Positions 55,741 through 64,000 of a DNA stretch of 64,000 bases are shown here, one piece after another. Each line of letters begins with the position of its first letter. Position 1 is the first letter of the stretch. The position numbers were made by a program, and so were the translations under genes. This stretch comes from Trematomus loennbergii (lineage: Eukaryota > Chordata > Actinopteri > Perciformes > Nototheniidae). Under the pieces are notes generated by a model, which worked only from the letters and a program-made list of their open reading frames with translations, was not told the origin of the DNA and made no database searches. The stretch lies in the NCBI GenBank assembly GCA_012861695.1, contig JAAOOA010000002.1, positions 19,767,803 through 19,831,802 of the forward strand. Reading direction: 5' to 3'.

Positions 55741-56189
55741 CATGTTATGTAGAGCGCATGGCTGCCCTTAGCTCCTTTTCATCGTCTGTGCTTGCTGGAG
55801 CAACGCAGGACTGGTGAGGAGAGAGAGGGGGGTTGTGGGTCAGTGGGCATCTGACCCCCTCCCCGGACGTAATGTGCTTATGTTTTTCGGGGCCCTCGGC
55901 CCCAGGGGATGTAACGCGCACATGGGCCCAGAGGGCTGGATTTGTTTCCTTTTCCCTGCATTAAGGCTGGGGGAGAAAATCCTCTACGTTATGGCACACC
56001 TCCGCGGGGTAAGCGCGTCAGGGTGTGCCCGGCCCGCCGCACCCTCTTTTTTTCTTCTCTCCTGAGCGTTGGCCGAGGGAGAGGTGAGGGAGGCGCAGCG
56101 GCTGCTAGACAGGAAGCCGGTCTGAAACAGGGGGTTGGAGCAGTATACTCTCGCGGGACAGCAGAGCGGGTATACGTCGGATTCCGCAC

Positions 56190-56540
56190 CCTGTACCCAT
56201 ATAGTCCAGTAGAGGGCGGAGCCTGTGAGAGATATAACATAGGGTTACGTATGGTAACCCATGTTATATAAGCACAGCGGAGCCCTCTACTTATGGAAGC
56301 CCTGCTGCCTATACTGCTCAGCTAAAAGAGAAAGTAAAGGGATAGCAGTGAGCGGCGGGGCCGCCTTTTATGCAGTGGATGCGCGCGCATTCAGGTAGGC
56401 CCGCCCAGGGGGCCGGCTACGGGTATAAGTCTCAGTGAAAGAATGCCTGCATAGATAGGATTGAGGGGAGTACCCCATAGAGTCCAGTAGAGGGCTCCGC
56501 TGTGCTTATATAACATGGGTTACCATACGTAACCCTACGT
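56190..56540 (+). repeat. DIRS right terminal inverted sequences
   Basis: ATGGTAACCCATGTTATATA and AGCACAGCGGAGCCCTCTAC (from about 56248) recur as the reverse complement (GTAGAGGGCTCCGCTGTGCT, TATATAACATGGGTTACCAT) at 56484-56530. GGGTTACGTATGGTAACCC at 56239 is itself a palindrome. Such complementary ends are a hallmark of DIRS elements. Confidence 0.75.
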
Positions 56541-57150
56541 TTTGTGTTAGAAAAAAAAGCAACCAATCAGATATTTTTCAGGGTCTCTGGGTAGAATATT
56601 CTTCAACCAAGGTATTCTATATCCTTGATAGAATACCCTGGCCGTTGCACTGAATGAGAGCGTACCTTTGGATTGACAGTTTGATCAACCAATCATATAT
56701 TGATTTGTAGCCAATGGGCGTATTCCTTCAGAGTTTTCCTCGGTTCCAGGGTATTCTAGAAGGCCCGGTAGTTCACTGGCTCGAGACAGATAAATGCCAC
56801 GAAGCAATTCATATGCCATTTTATTGTTTTTAACGTTGAAATGGCAAGTGCAACAGGTGAAGATGATGTTGTTGCGGAATTGTTGTGAATACCCTTTTCA
56901 AGACAACAATTCAGTGAAAAGACAGACATTATAACGGCGGGGGGCGCGGCGGTGGCGGCGGAGGGTGTGTGTGTGTCTACAGAAGGTCCAGTTGTGATAG
57001 ACACGGTTCGACACTGACATGCACACATTGTGAAACATTACCAATACTACAACGTTGGTAAATGTTCTATCACTTTTATTTTTCACTTGTATCTCATTGT
57101 GAAGTTCCTGTCAAAGCCTAACAGTATGGTCTTATCTAGGAATGATTTGA
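56541..57150. other. hAT-like right end and unassigned DNA
   Basis: The stretch 56541-56779 ends GGCCCGGTAGTTCACTGG, the inverse of the hAT-like left end at 44308. Beyond it is a GC-rich GGCGGCGGAGG/GT-rich segment (56930-56985). A short frame after ATG 56839 (MASATGEDDVV) is too short to call. Confidence 0.4.
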
Positions 57151-57997
57151 CATCTAACTTAATTGCTTCCAAAGGTTTAAAAACATAAGCATAAACGAAA
57201 GCGTACATCAGAACATGTGGAGCTAGGTAGCTAGAAACGCTAACATGGCTTATCTTGGTCAAAACTGGTCTTCAATGGCATTAAAACGCTAAAAAAACGA
57301 TGCTGCAGTTAATCCATAGGTTAATCCAATGTGTCTGTGTCCTGTTTGAAATTATTTCTGATAATCCATAAGCAATAAAACTGCTTTTTCGTTTCCAAAT
57401 GTCAGAGCTAGAGATAGGTCCACTCTGATGCTAAATTACATGCGCGAAGCCCCCACCTCTTCTCTTCACAACGTGTGTGTGTGGGGGACTCCCCCTTCGA
57501 TTCTATTGGCTCTAACGGTCAGAAAGAGGTGTCAACCATCCAAATCGACCAAGGGGGGCCAGAGATATGGAAAAAAAAACATTTTCACCCAAATCACCTC
57601 AGAGGTGGAGTGGTTTTGGCTAAACCTCTCTAAAAGGTCAAATGTCACTTGTTTTGCATCAATCTTGATACAGGGTACTTATTATATGTTGTACTTTGGA
57701 TTCCTAAAGCTTTTAGTCTACTAACCCATCATCCAAGGGTAGTTTTCACTATAAGTAAAAAAGAATCTTTGGACGGACACTATAATTTACAGTTTTTTAC
57801 TATGTAAAATCTGAATTTCTTTAAAATAAAAAACATCTATATTGATTCTGATACTTCTACATCCAACTCACTGATGTAACCTTGCTTTGATAAAAGAAAT
57901 TATTCATATAAACCTTTTAGAAGTTAAGTTGTAGTAATTTGTTTTGGGCATGTCATTTTCGAGCCTGAAACATGAAAAACAGGCTTGGTGCTTAACA
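57150..57997. mobile_element. Diverged reverse copy of the piggyBac-like MITE
   Basis: The sequence is the reverse complement of parts of 42572-43734, for example GATTCCTAAAGC and CATCAATCTTGATACAGGGT. It ends GCTTAACAGG followed by TTAA (57998-58001). The other end is not recognisable, so the copy is partial or rearranged. Confidence 0.65.
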
Positions 57998-58317
57998 GGT
58001 TAAAGCGCTTCGAGTGGAAATAGCCTGAGGTTGATCTGTAGTAAAATAGACACCAGTGCCAGTGCAGCTCTCAGTATGTCCATAGTTCCACAGTTATTAT
58101 AGATACTGTAGCATTACACATTTAACATTAGGGAGCATGTCAGGATTTTTGTTGATCTCATTGATAGCAAAAATAATGCTTGAGAACATTTGAATTTTCA
58201 AAAATTGAAGCTAGGGTGTTGTGAAAGATAGAACAAAATAATAAATGTGTGTTAAGTCTCAAATACAGTACAATGAACATTCAACGTTGAAAATATGCCT
58301 AACAATACATACTTTTT

Positions 58318-58513
58318 ACATTTCCATACTCCTGGAATTGTCTGAAATGTGTTAATTGCGTAATCCTGCGCTGTGCGGAATGAAAAAATGCCTCCAATAA
58401 CAAGGTCACCATCTTGGAACAGTTCAGGCGGTTGTGCTGAGTCTTGCAGTCGGTAAAACAGAGTCCCCCTTCCCCATTAGCAGAACCAAAAGGAGCGGCC
58501 TCAGTAAGGACAT
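58318..58513 (-). pseudogene. V2R/OlfC receptor, lone exon 1 remnant, copy 2
   Basis: Duplicate of 46545-46740, with the ATG at 58513-58511. The hydrophobic leader and, in another frame, the PELFQDGDLVIGGIFSF segment are both present, again with a frameshift between them. Because both duplicates share the same break, the damage predates the segmental duplication. No later exons are found between here and the piggyBac-like copy. Confidence 0.7.
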
Positions 58514-58892
58514 GGCTGTGCTCTTCAGGTCACGCCAATCTGCTTGCGAGCTCATGACACCCCTTTATACACTATCAATAACAAGAAGGGCATTTTCCTG
58601 CTTGAAAATAAGTCTCAGGAGACGAGATAGTTTAGTCAAATGTTTTATGCGAGACAATGTTGATTTTATTATTTGAATAACAATTTCTGGCAATTAATCT
58701 GAAATCACATAGGAGATTGGTATTTTGGGTCTGCATATAATTGTATTCTTTTTTGCATATATACATATTGGTTGAAATGATGGTACATTGCATTCTATTA
58801 AAAGGAGTCATCTCAATATGCTACGTTACACAGTAAAATAACTCACAGTTGGAGACACTAAAATAAACAAATCTAATTATAGGGTTCCATAA

Positions 58893-61800
58893 TTATTTTA
58901 GGGCTCCCTTTCCCATTATATATTTTTTTGTATTCCTCTCTGGTTTGAGTAAGATGATATAACATTTTGGGATGAAAATACAAAAGAGCAGTCCAAAACT
59001 GGAGGACAGAATAGCAAATATCTCTACAGCAACACTAAACTTTCCAGGAGAGCTTACATACGCTGGGATGAAAGTGATCCATACAGCGCAGAATATCAGC
59101 ATGCTAAAGGTTATAAACTTGGCTTCATTAAAGTTATCAGGCAGTTTCCGAGCCAGAAAAGCAAGAATGAAACATAAAATGGCCAGTAGTCCTATGTACC
59201 CAAGTACAGACCAAAAGCCCAAAGCTGAGCCCAAAGCACACTCTAAGATTATTTTGTCTTTGAAGTCTTTAAATTCTTAAAAGGAAAAGGAGGAGAAATT
59301 GTTAACCAGAGGATACATATCATTACTTGTATTAGAGTGAAACCCAGAACAGTTAGTCTCTGCTGGGCAGGCCCAAACCACTTCATCATATTACTGCCTG
59401 GAAGTGTAGCCCTGAAGGCCATTAGCACCACTATAGTTTTCCCCAGAACACAAGAGATACAGAGGACAAAGGTGATGCCGAATGCTGTGTGTCGTAGCAT
59501 GCAGGACACTCAGAGGGCCGACCGATGAAGGTCAGAGAACACAGGAAACACAGAGTCAAGGAGAAGAGCAGCAGGAAGCTCAGCTCAGAGTTGTTAGCCC
59601 TGACAATTGGAGTTTTCCTGTATCTGAAGAAAATGAATGCCACAACAGCTGTGATGCATGTTCCAAATAAGGATGCTGCAGTGAGCAGCGCTCCCATAAT
59701 CTCTTCATATGACAGAAACTCTGCCTCCTTCTTTACACAGGCATCTCTTCTTTCATTTGACCAGAACTCAGGGTGACACCGCACACAGGTGACAGAATCT
59801 GAAAAAAAAAATGTGGGAAACATTATGTATAATTATTTTTTAATTTTGTATTTGTCCCTACGTTGCATCTTTTCTAAGCATACAAGACAGTACAGCACAT
59901 AATAAAGTATAAAATGTTTTGCTTATTTGTACAAGCACAAGTTCTTCCCAGGGATTTCTATGAATTTCTATGAATAATGAAATATTTATTTTAGGTAGAC
60001 TTGAAGTAGAAACATTTATTTTACATTGGTGCTTTAACATAATGCATTAATCCTTAGGAAGACTTTTGCATATATTTATATAGCTGACTTCAGAATTCTG
60101 TCTCAGTATCTGTATATGTATCATTTGCAATTATTTGTTATGTAACGATATTGTGTTTTTTTCTTCTTAAAGGACTGCATGGTTTCGAAATCCCCCAAAA
60201 CCACTGCAATTTCTTAAAATGAACAATACATGTTTTGTCTTGCATTCATGTAACTACACCTGTAATGTTGCTGATGTCTCCCTCTGCACATCTTATACAG
60301 TCATAGCAGCAGACAGGCATTCCTTTTTGGAGAACCTTGCGAGTTCCTGGAAGATTTTTCACTGCAAACTGACACAGGCACCTGTGGGATCAAATCGACT
60401 ATGAGAAGAAAGAAAAAGATCGGCCTTCACTTTGATTACTGTGTTGCCTTTGCATATTTCTATTTAAAATGTTGATGCATAAAAACCATACATTATGACG
60501 AGCATGACTAACAGTGTCAATTTCATATTTATAATGAAACAAAAAGACTGTAATTAGCAACGACAGTGATCTTAGAGTATGTTACCTGTTGGGAGTTCTG
60601 TGTCCAAGTTATAGACTCATTTTGCAGATTTAGCTGTTTGTTTGCAGGTAAAGATGCATCATAAAGGCCAACTGTGACAAAGTCCACAATGTCATTTTCT
60701 CTTGGCTTCCAATTTATAATTTCATACTTTGCTGCTGGGTCTCCATTTTCATTGAAGTAAACCTCTTCTCCTTCCTTTGTTTTAAAGTGAATAGTTCTTA
60801 TGTGCTGTAAAATCTGAAAAACAAATATCCGTCAATGCAGAACATAATTTGAAGAATGTGTTGTGGTCCAAGTGTTTTAACAGCATGATAGACAGCAAAA
60901 GTTTAATTTACGTTATTGTAAACAAGTTCCTTGTTGATGTGAGTTAATGTAAAAACTTCAGTAACATTGGTGTTCAACTCACCGTAAATGGATCTAGCTG
61001 CACCTTGGTGTTACATGTTTTGTTACAGCTGAGGATAAAATGAAGTGCGTGGGCCGCAGCATACACTCCTTTATATACATTGTTAAAGATAGGCATCAGA
61101 GACATATCGGTGAAGCTGTTTTGCACTTCAGTCAAATCTTCACGTCCAGTACATTCTTTCTGATTTCTTGATGAAGACTTTGACTGCTTGAACTTACACT
61201 AAATAACGTCTCATAAACGTTGTAAACATTTCATTACTAGATACATTGAGCGGCCTCACATCCAACATGAACTCCCTCATGCCACTGACATGTGCTTCGG
61301 GGATGGACAGGCCTATAGCACCGTCTAGAATGTGATGCTTATCCACGGTTGCAATTTGTGAATCAAAGATCCAGCCTCAGAGCCTATCCACTGGTACCCA
61401 GTCAAGTTGTGGTGAAAAATTCATGTAGTATCACATCCAAATCCATGTGGGAGAGGAAAGCAATGATCACCTTGGAAGTGGAAGCCTTGATAATGTCAAT
61501 TATCTTTTGTATTTTGTCTGGTGGATCGGTTCTAAAGAAGGACACAGAGTACTCAAGACAGATGCCAAGCTGCTGGGCCGTTTCTGTGAATGTGGCCATA
61601 CCGTTGTTTCCATAATCATCATTTGTTCTAATAGCTCCAACCCAAGTCCAACCAAAATGCTTAACCAGCTGTGCCAGGGCTCTGCTCTGGTAGTAGTCAC
61701 TGGGTATTGTTCTGAGGAAGGATGGGTACTTGGATTTATCACTGAGACAGGCACAAGTAGCAAAGTGGCTGATCTAAAAGAAAAAAACAAGTTATATCCC

Positions 61801-62616
61801 AAGGTAAAGATTCAGAATATAAAGTAGTTATACAGCCAACTACAATCCGTTTTGCTATACATAGTTGCAATAGTTGAATATTAATAATATCAAACAATCT
61901 TACCCACCATTGGAATATGAAAGGGTCCGATGGCAGTAGCCATAGCCATGCAAGGAGAGGAAGAACTTTCTCCCATAATGGCCTGCACTTGGGCAGGTCT
62001 TGTACATGGTACTTCAGAGGGTTGTGATACAACTTCATTACCATTTGCAAAGGCCAATGCAACCCTCACACTTTTGGCAATTGAGCCACAGGAATCATAG
62101 ATCCTATAGCCCAGAGAGATGCCAGGCAATAGGTCCGTGCTGTTATTAATCTCCTCTACGGCAAATAGCATAGCCTGGGCAAACTGGAACCCTCTGAAAT
62201 TCAAGCTTGATGCAAACAGTTAATAATATTAGTTACAAAAGTCCATGCAGTAGAAAGAGTGGCACAGTACATGGAAGTATTTGATGGTAAAATCAAACAC
62301 AACAGGAGTATATCCTCATTTAAATATTCAATGTTATACCCTTTCAGAAATCTGAAGCAAAATATTGATATGGTATACTGTTACCTGGTGCATTGCAGTG
62401 GCAGTGGTTTGTCCATGTAGGAATCCGTCTGTTCTTCCAGCTGCTGTGGAAAGAGAAGATTCCCCCCAACATTATGTCCCCATCCTTAAACATCTGAGGG
62501 ATCTCAGGGTCCCCTCTCTGTGTGCACACTGGCTCCTCAGCCTGAGAGAAAGATGCCACCAGCAACAGATGTAAGAGTGCCCATCCCTGCTCCGGCCACC
62601 TCTGTGTGGATGACAT
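58893..62616 (-). pseudogene. V2R/OlfC-type olfactory receptor, copy 2
   Basis: Six exons mirror copy 1: 62616-62385, 62205-61904, 61773-60983, 60813-60586, 60398-60260 and 59798-58893. Exon 2 is open ([16 protein letters not shown], then VGALA-type binding-domain sequence to FHIPMVG), unlike in copy 1. Exon 1 has lost a C near 62425 (GAATCC against GAATCCC), exon 3 carries frame breaks around the HEFF segment and further on, and exon 6 is broken twice (after FIGRPS and near NLK). The seven-helix and cysteine-rich regions are otherwise well kept. As given it cannot encode a full receptor; single-base errors in assembly are a possible explanation. Confidence 0.85.
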
Positions 62617-62783
62617 ACTGTTTGAGTGAGCCAAAACAATTCAGTGGCATCACATGAACCCCAATGTAAATTTAAATTGGGCACTTGTATTTATATATTT
62701 TGGAGAAACTTGGGAAAGAATAATGGAACATTGATGTTTTATCTCTGTGGACTTGGGGGCAAAGGAAGGAGGCGCCAAACAGG

Positions 62784-62946
62784 AAAAGGGTTATTGCGTT
62801 ACCAAACTTACTGGTGCTCTCGATTATTCTAAAAAACAACTATTATTCAATTATTTCTCAAAAGATCATATCTTGAAACTTCTCTAACCCAAAATCCATG
62901 GCCTATTTCCAAGTTGCCTTTTATAGTTAAAGCCAGCTAGTGCTAG
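62784..62946 (+). repeat. V2R upstream flank, second copy without the element
   Basis: AACAGGAAAAGGGTTATTGC through GCTAGTGCTAG, uninterrupted. Like 51017-51194 it shows the state without element copy 3. Confidence 0.8.
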
Positions 62947-64000
62947 ACCGCCAGGAAGGCCATCAGCAGAGGTCGGCTCGTCAGGACTTCGCGGCGGTGA
63001 TGGCTATGGCGGCGGAGCGTGCAGGCTTGCCGCGTCCCCCACCAATACCTCCGAGGCCGGTGAGCCGCCTGCGCCAGGGCTTCTACGGCACGGGTCGTCA
63101 TCTGGCGGTGTGTGGAAGCCACGTGGCGGCAGCCACTGAAAACGAAGGCTACGGTGGCTACTTGGGCAGGAATCCTCAAGGTGGAGGGCCACTCAGACAC
63201 GGAGTGTTTCGGTGTGCCCCCTGGCGGCGCATCTGCTTCCGCAGGCAGCTGGGTGGGCAGAGGGGAGAAGGCCCCTGCCCCAGCTGCCGGGTGACCGAGA
63301 GATGCTTGAGTATCTCGATAAAATGTTCAAGCTCGGGGTGCAGATGGCGGCGGTGGCCAATAATCTGGGTGTGTTAGGAGTGTCGCTGATTTCCCCTCAG
63401 CAGGACGCTCCCGCCCCCCCGTCTGAGGACGGGAGTGATTATTCGGACCGCTGCGTGGGCCAGATGAATAATCTGGTCCACGGCATGGCTACCGCAGCCG
63501 GTCGGGTGATGGCCCTGACCACCGTGACGTCGCGTCACGCGTGGTTAGGTTTGACCGACCTGGCTAAGAAAGACCGGGATGATCTCCTTGGGGCCCCCGT
63601 TGCCACGGAAGGGCTTTTTGGATCGATAGCCTCGGTCACTCAGCGCTTCAACCGCCTGGAAGTGGAGAAGGCTCAGCTCAGCCGCATGTTGCCGCTGGCT
63701 CACCCTCAGGCCCCCCCGCAAGGGGGAGTGCGTCCGGCGGGGGTAAGACGGAGAGAGAGGCGTCGGGTGAGAGCCCCGAGAGCGCCCTCTGCCTCTGCGG
63801 TCCGTCCCGAGGTGTTGGGTCGGGGCCGCCCCCGCAGGGACAGGCCGACCGAATCCGTCGGGCTCCTCCTCCTCCGGTCCGCACTCGGGTGCCACCGCAG
63901 CAGAGGGGCACCGGGTGGGGAGCTCCCTCCTCCAGGAGTTGACTGGCGGCGGGAGGAAGCGTCTCGGCAGGGAGAGGGGAATTCTCCGGTCAGGACGCAA
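62947..64000 (+). mobile_element. DIRS-type retrotransposon, second copy (5' part, runs off window)
   Basis: Starts directly after GCTAGTGCTAGACCGCCAG and carries leader plus gag. It lacks the 506-bp deletion of the first copy. No left terminal repeat is seen, so the truncation at the V2R flank is shared by both copies and predates the duplication. Confidence 0.8.
63302..64000 (+). CDS. DIRS Gag-like protein, open to the window end
   Basis: The ATG at 63302 (MLEYLDKMFKLGVQM) opens 233 codons without a stop to the end of the window. Segments include SEDGSDYSDRCVGQMNNLVH, KKDRDDLLGAPV, GLFGSIASVTQRFNRLEVEK and a basic, proline-rich tail with RRRERRRV. The DLLxAPV...GLFG pattern matches fish DIRS Gag, a structural protein that would package element RNA. 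Upstream of the ATG other frames are open (TECFGVPPGG, about 63200), so the true start may lie further 5' if a frameshift is allowed. Whether the rest of the element is intact is outside the window. Confidence 0.7.
   Translation, partial: MLEYLDKMFKLGVQMAAVANNLGVLGVSLISPQQDAPAPPSEDGSDYSDRCVGQMNNLVHGMATAAGRVMALTTVTSRHAWLGLTDLAKKDRDDLLGAPVATEGLFGSIASVTQRFNRLEVEKAQLSRMLPLAHPQAPPQGGVRPAGVRRRERRRVRAPRAPSASAVRPEVLGRGRPRRDRPTESVGLLLLRSALGCHRSRGAPGGELPPPGVDWRREEASRQGEGNSPVRTQ

Larger units (their letters stand above)
51195..56540 (+). mobile_element. DIRS-type retrotransposon, degenerate
   Basis: In order: gag scrap (51195-51785), untranslated sequence with a 90-110 bp duplication, reverse transcriptase (52378-53134), RNase H (53380-53528 and 54508-54745), tyrosine recombinase fragment (about 55046-55600) and inverted terminal sequence (56230-56540). 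This order and the presence of a recombinase instead of an integrase define DIRS elements. The left terminal repeat is missing, an L2-like LINE interrupts RNase H, and multiple frameshifts are present. Confidence 0.85.
58002..64000. repeat. Segmental duplication, unit 2 (incomplete at window end)
   Basis: Second copy of the block at 46225 onward, with small indels throughout. Its left edge is the TTAA where the piggyBac-like copy ends. The window stops while the two copies still align. Confidence 0.9.

Overview
The window is vertebrate nuclear DNA, almost certainly from a teleost fish. The sequence shows DIRS-type and L2/Rex-like retrotransposons, hAT, Harbinger-like and piggyBac-like DNA elements, an old endogenous retrovirus, and two damaged six-exon olfactory receptors of the V2R/OlfC type (class C GPCR). 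There are no bacterial operons, ribosome binding sites, rRNAs or tRNAs that I can recognise. Nearly every gene-like object is a mobile-element gene or a broken receptor gene.

Layout. 1-2950: nested transposon debris (an L2-like LINE split by a Harbinger-like MITE, a gypsy LTR/gag scrap, the 5' end of a hAT element with a BED finger). 2951-7370: a minus-strand endogenous retrovirus remnant (3' LTR, purine-tract modules, decayed interior, membrane-anchor fragment). 7371-42186: the centre of interest, three copies of a 10-12.5 kb element that I do not recognise by name. Copies 1 and 2 lie head to tail and share one 5-bp junction sequence. Copy 3 is inverted, after a 0.9 kb spacer. 42187-46221: MITEs and hAT debris. 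46222-64000: a segmental duplication with a period of about 11.8 kb. Each unit carries a V2R exon-1 remnant, a V2R pseudogene and DIRS sequence; the first unit also holds an L2-like LINE, hAT debris and a piggyBac-like MITE.

The unrecognised element has one intronless gene, intact and encoding the same protein in copies 1 and 2. It has two N-terminal C2H2-like zinc fingers, a coiled coil, a long run of 19-20 residue repeats rich in TPVK, and a C-terminal domain with the arginine, lysine, (T)xxR, histidine and tyrosine layout of a tyrosine recombinase. The rest of each copy is mostly families of tandem repeats. One family recurs in opposite orientation near both ends, another carries a TGAGTCAGC site in every unit, and two more share a GGAGGAATG core. 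Repeat counts differ between copies while the gene does not. Short core, no terminal inverted repeats, and a head-to-tail pair with a single shared core fit site-specific integration of circular DNA (Crypton-like), although the large repeat-filled body is not typical of known Cryptons. That mechanism is inference.

The olfactory receptor region gives paralogous reference sites for some insertions. The flank of element copy 3 also occurs without the element at about 51013 and 62780, and the piggyBac-like copy near 58000 sits at a TTAA that is unoccupied in the other duplicate.
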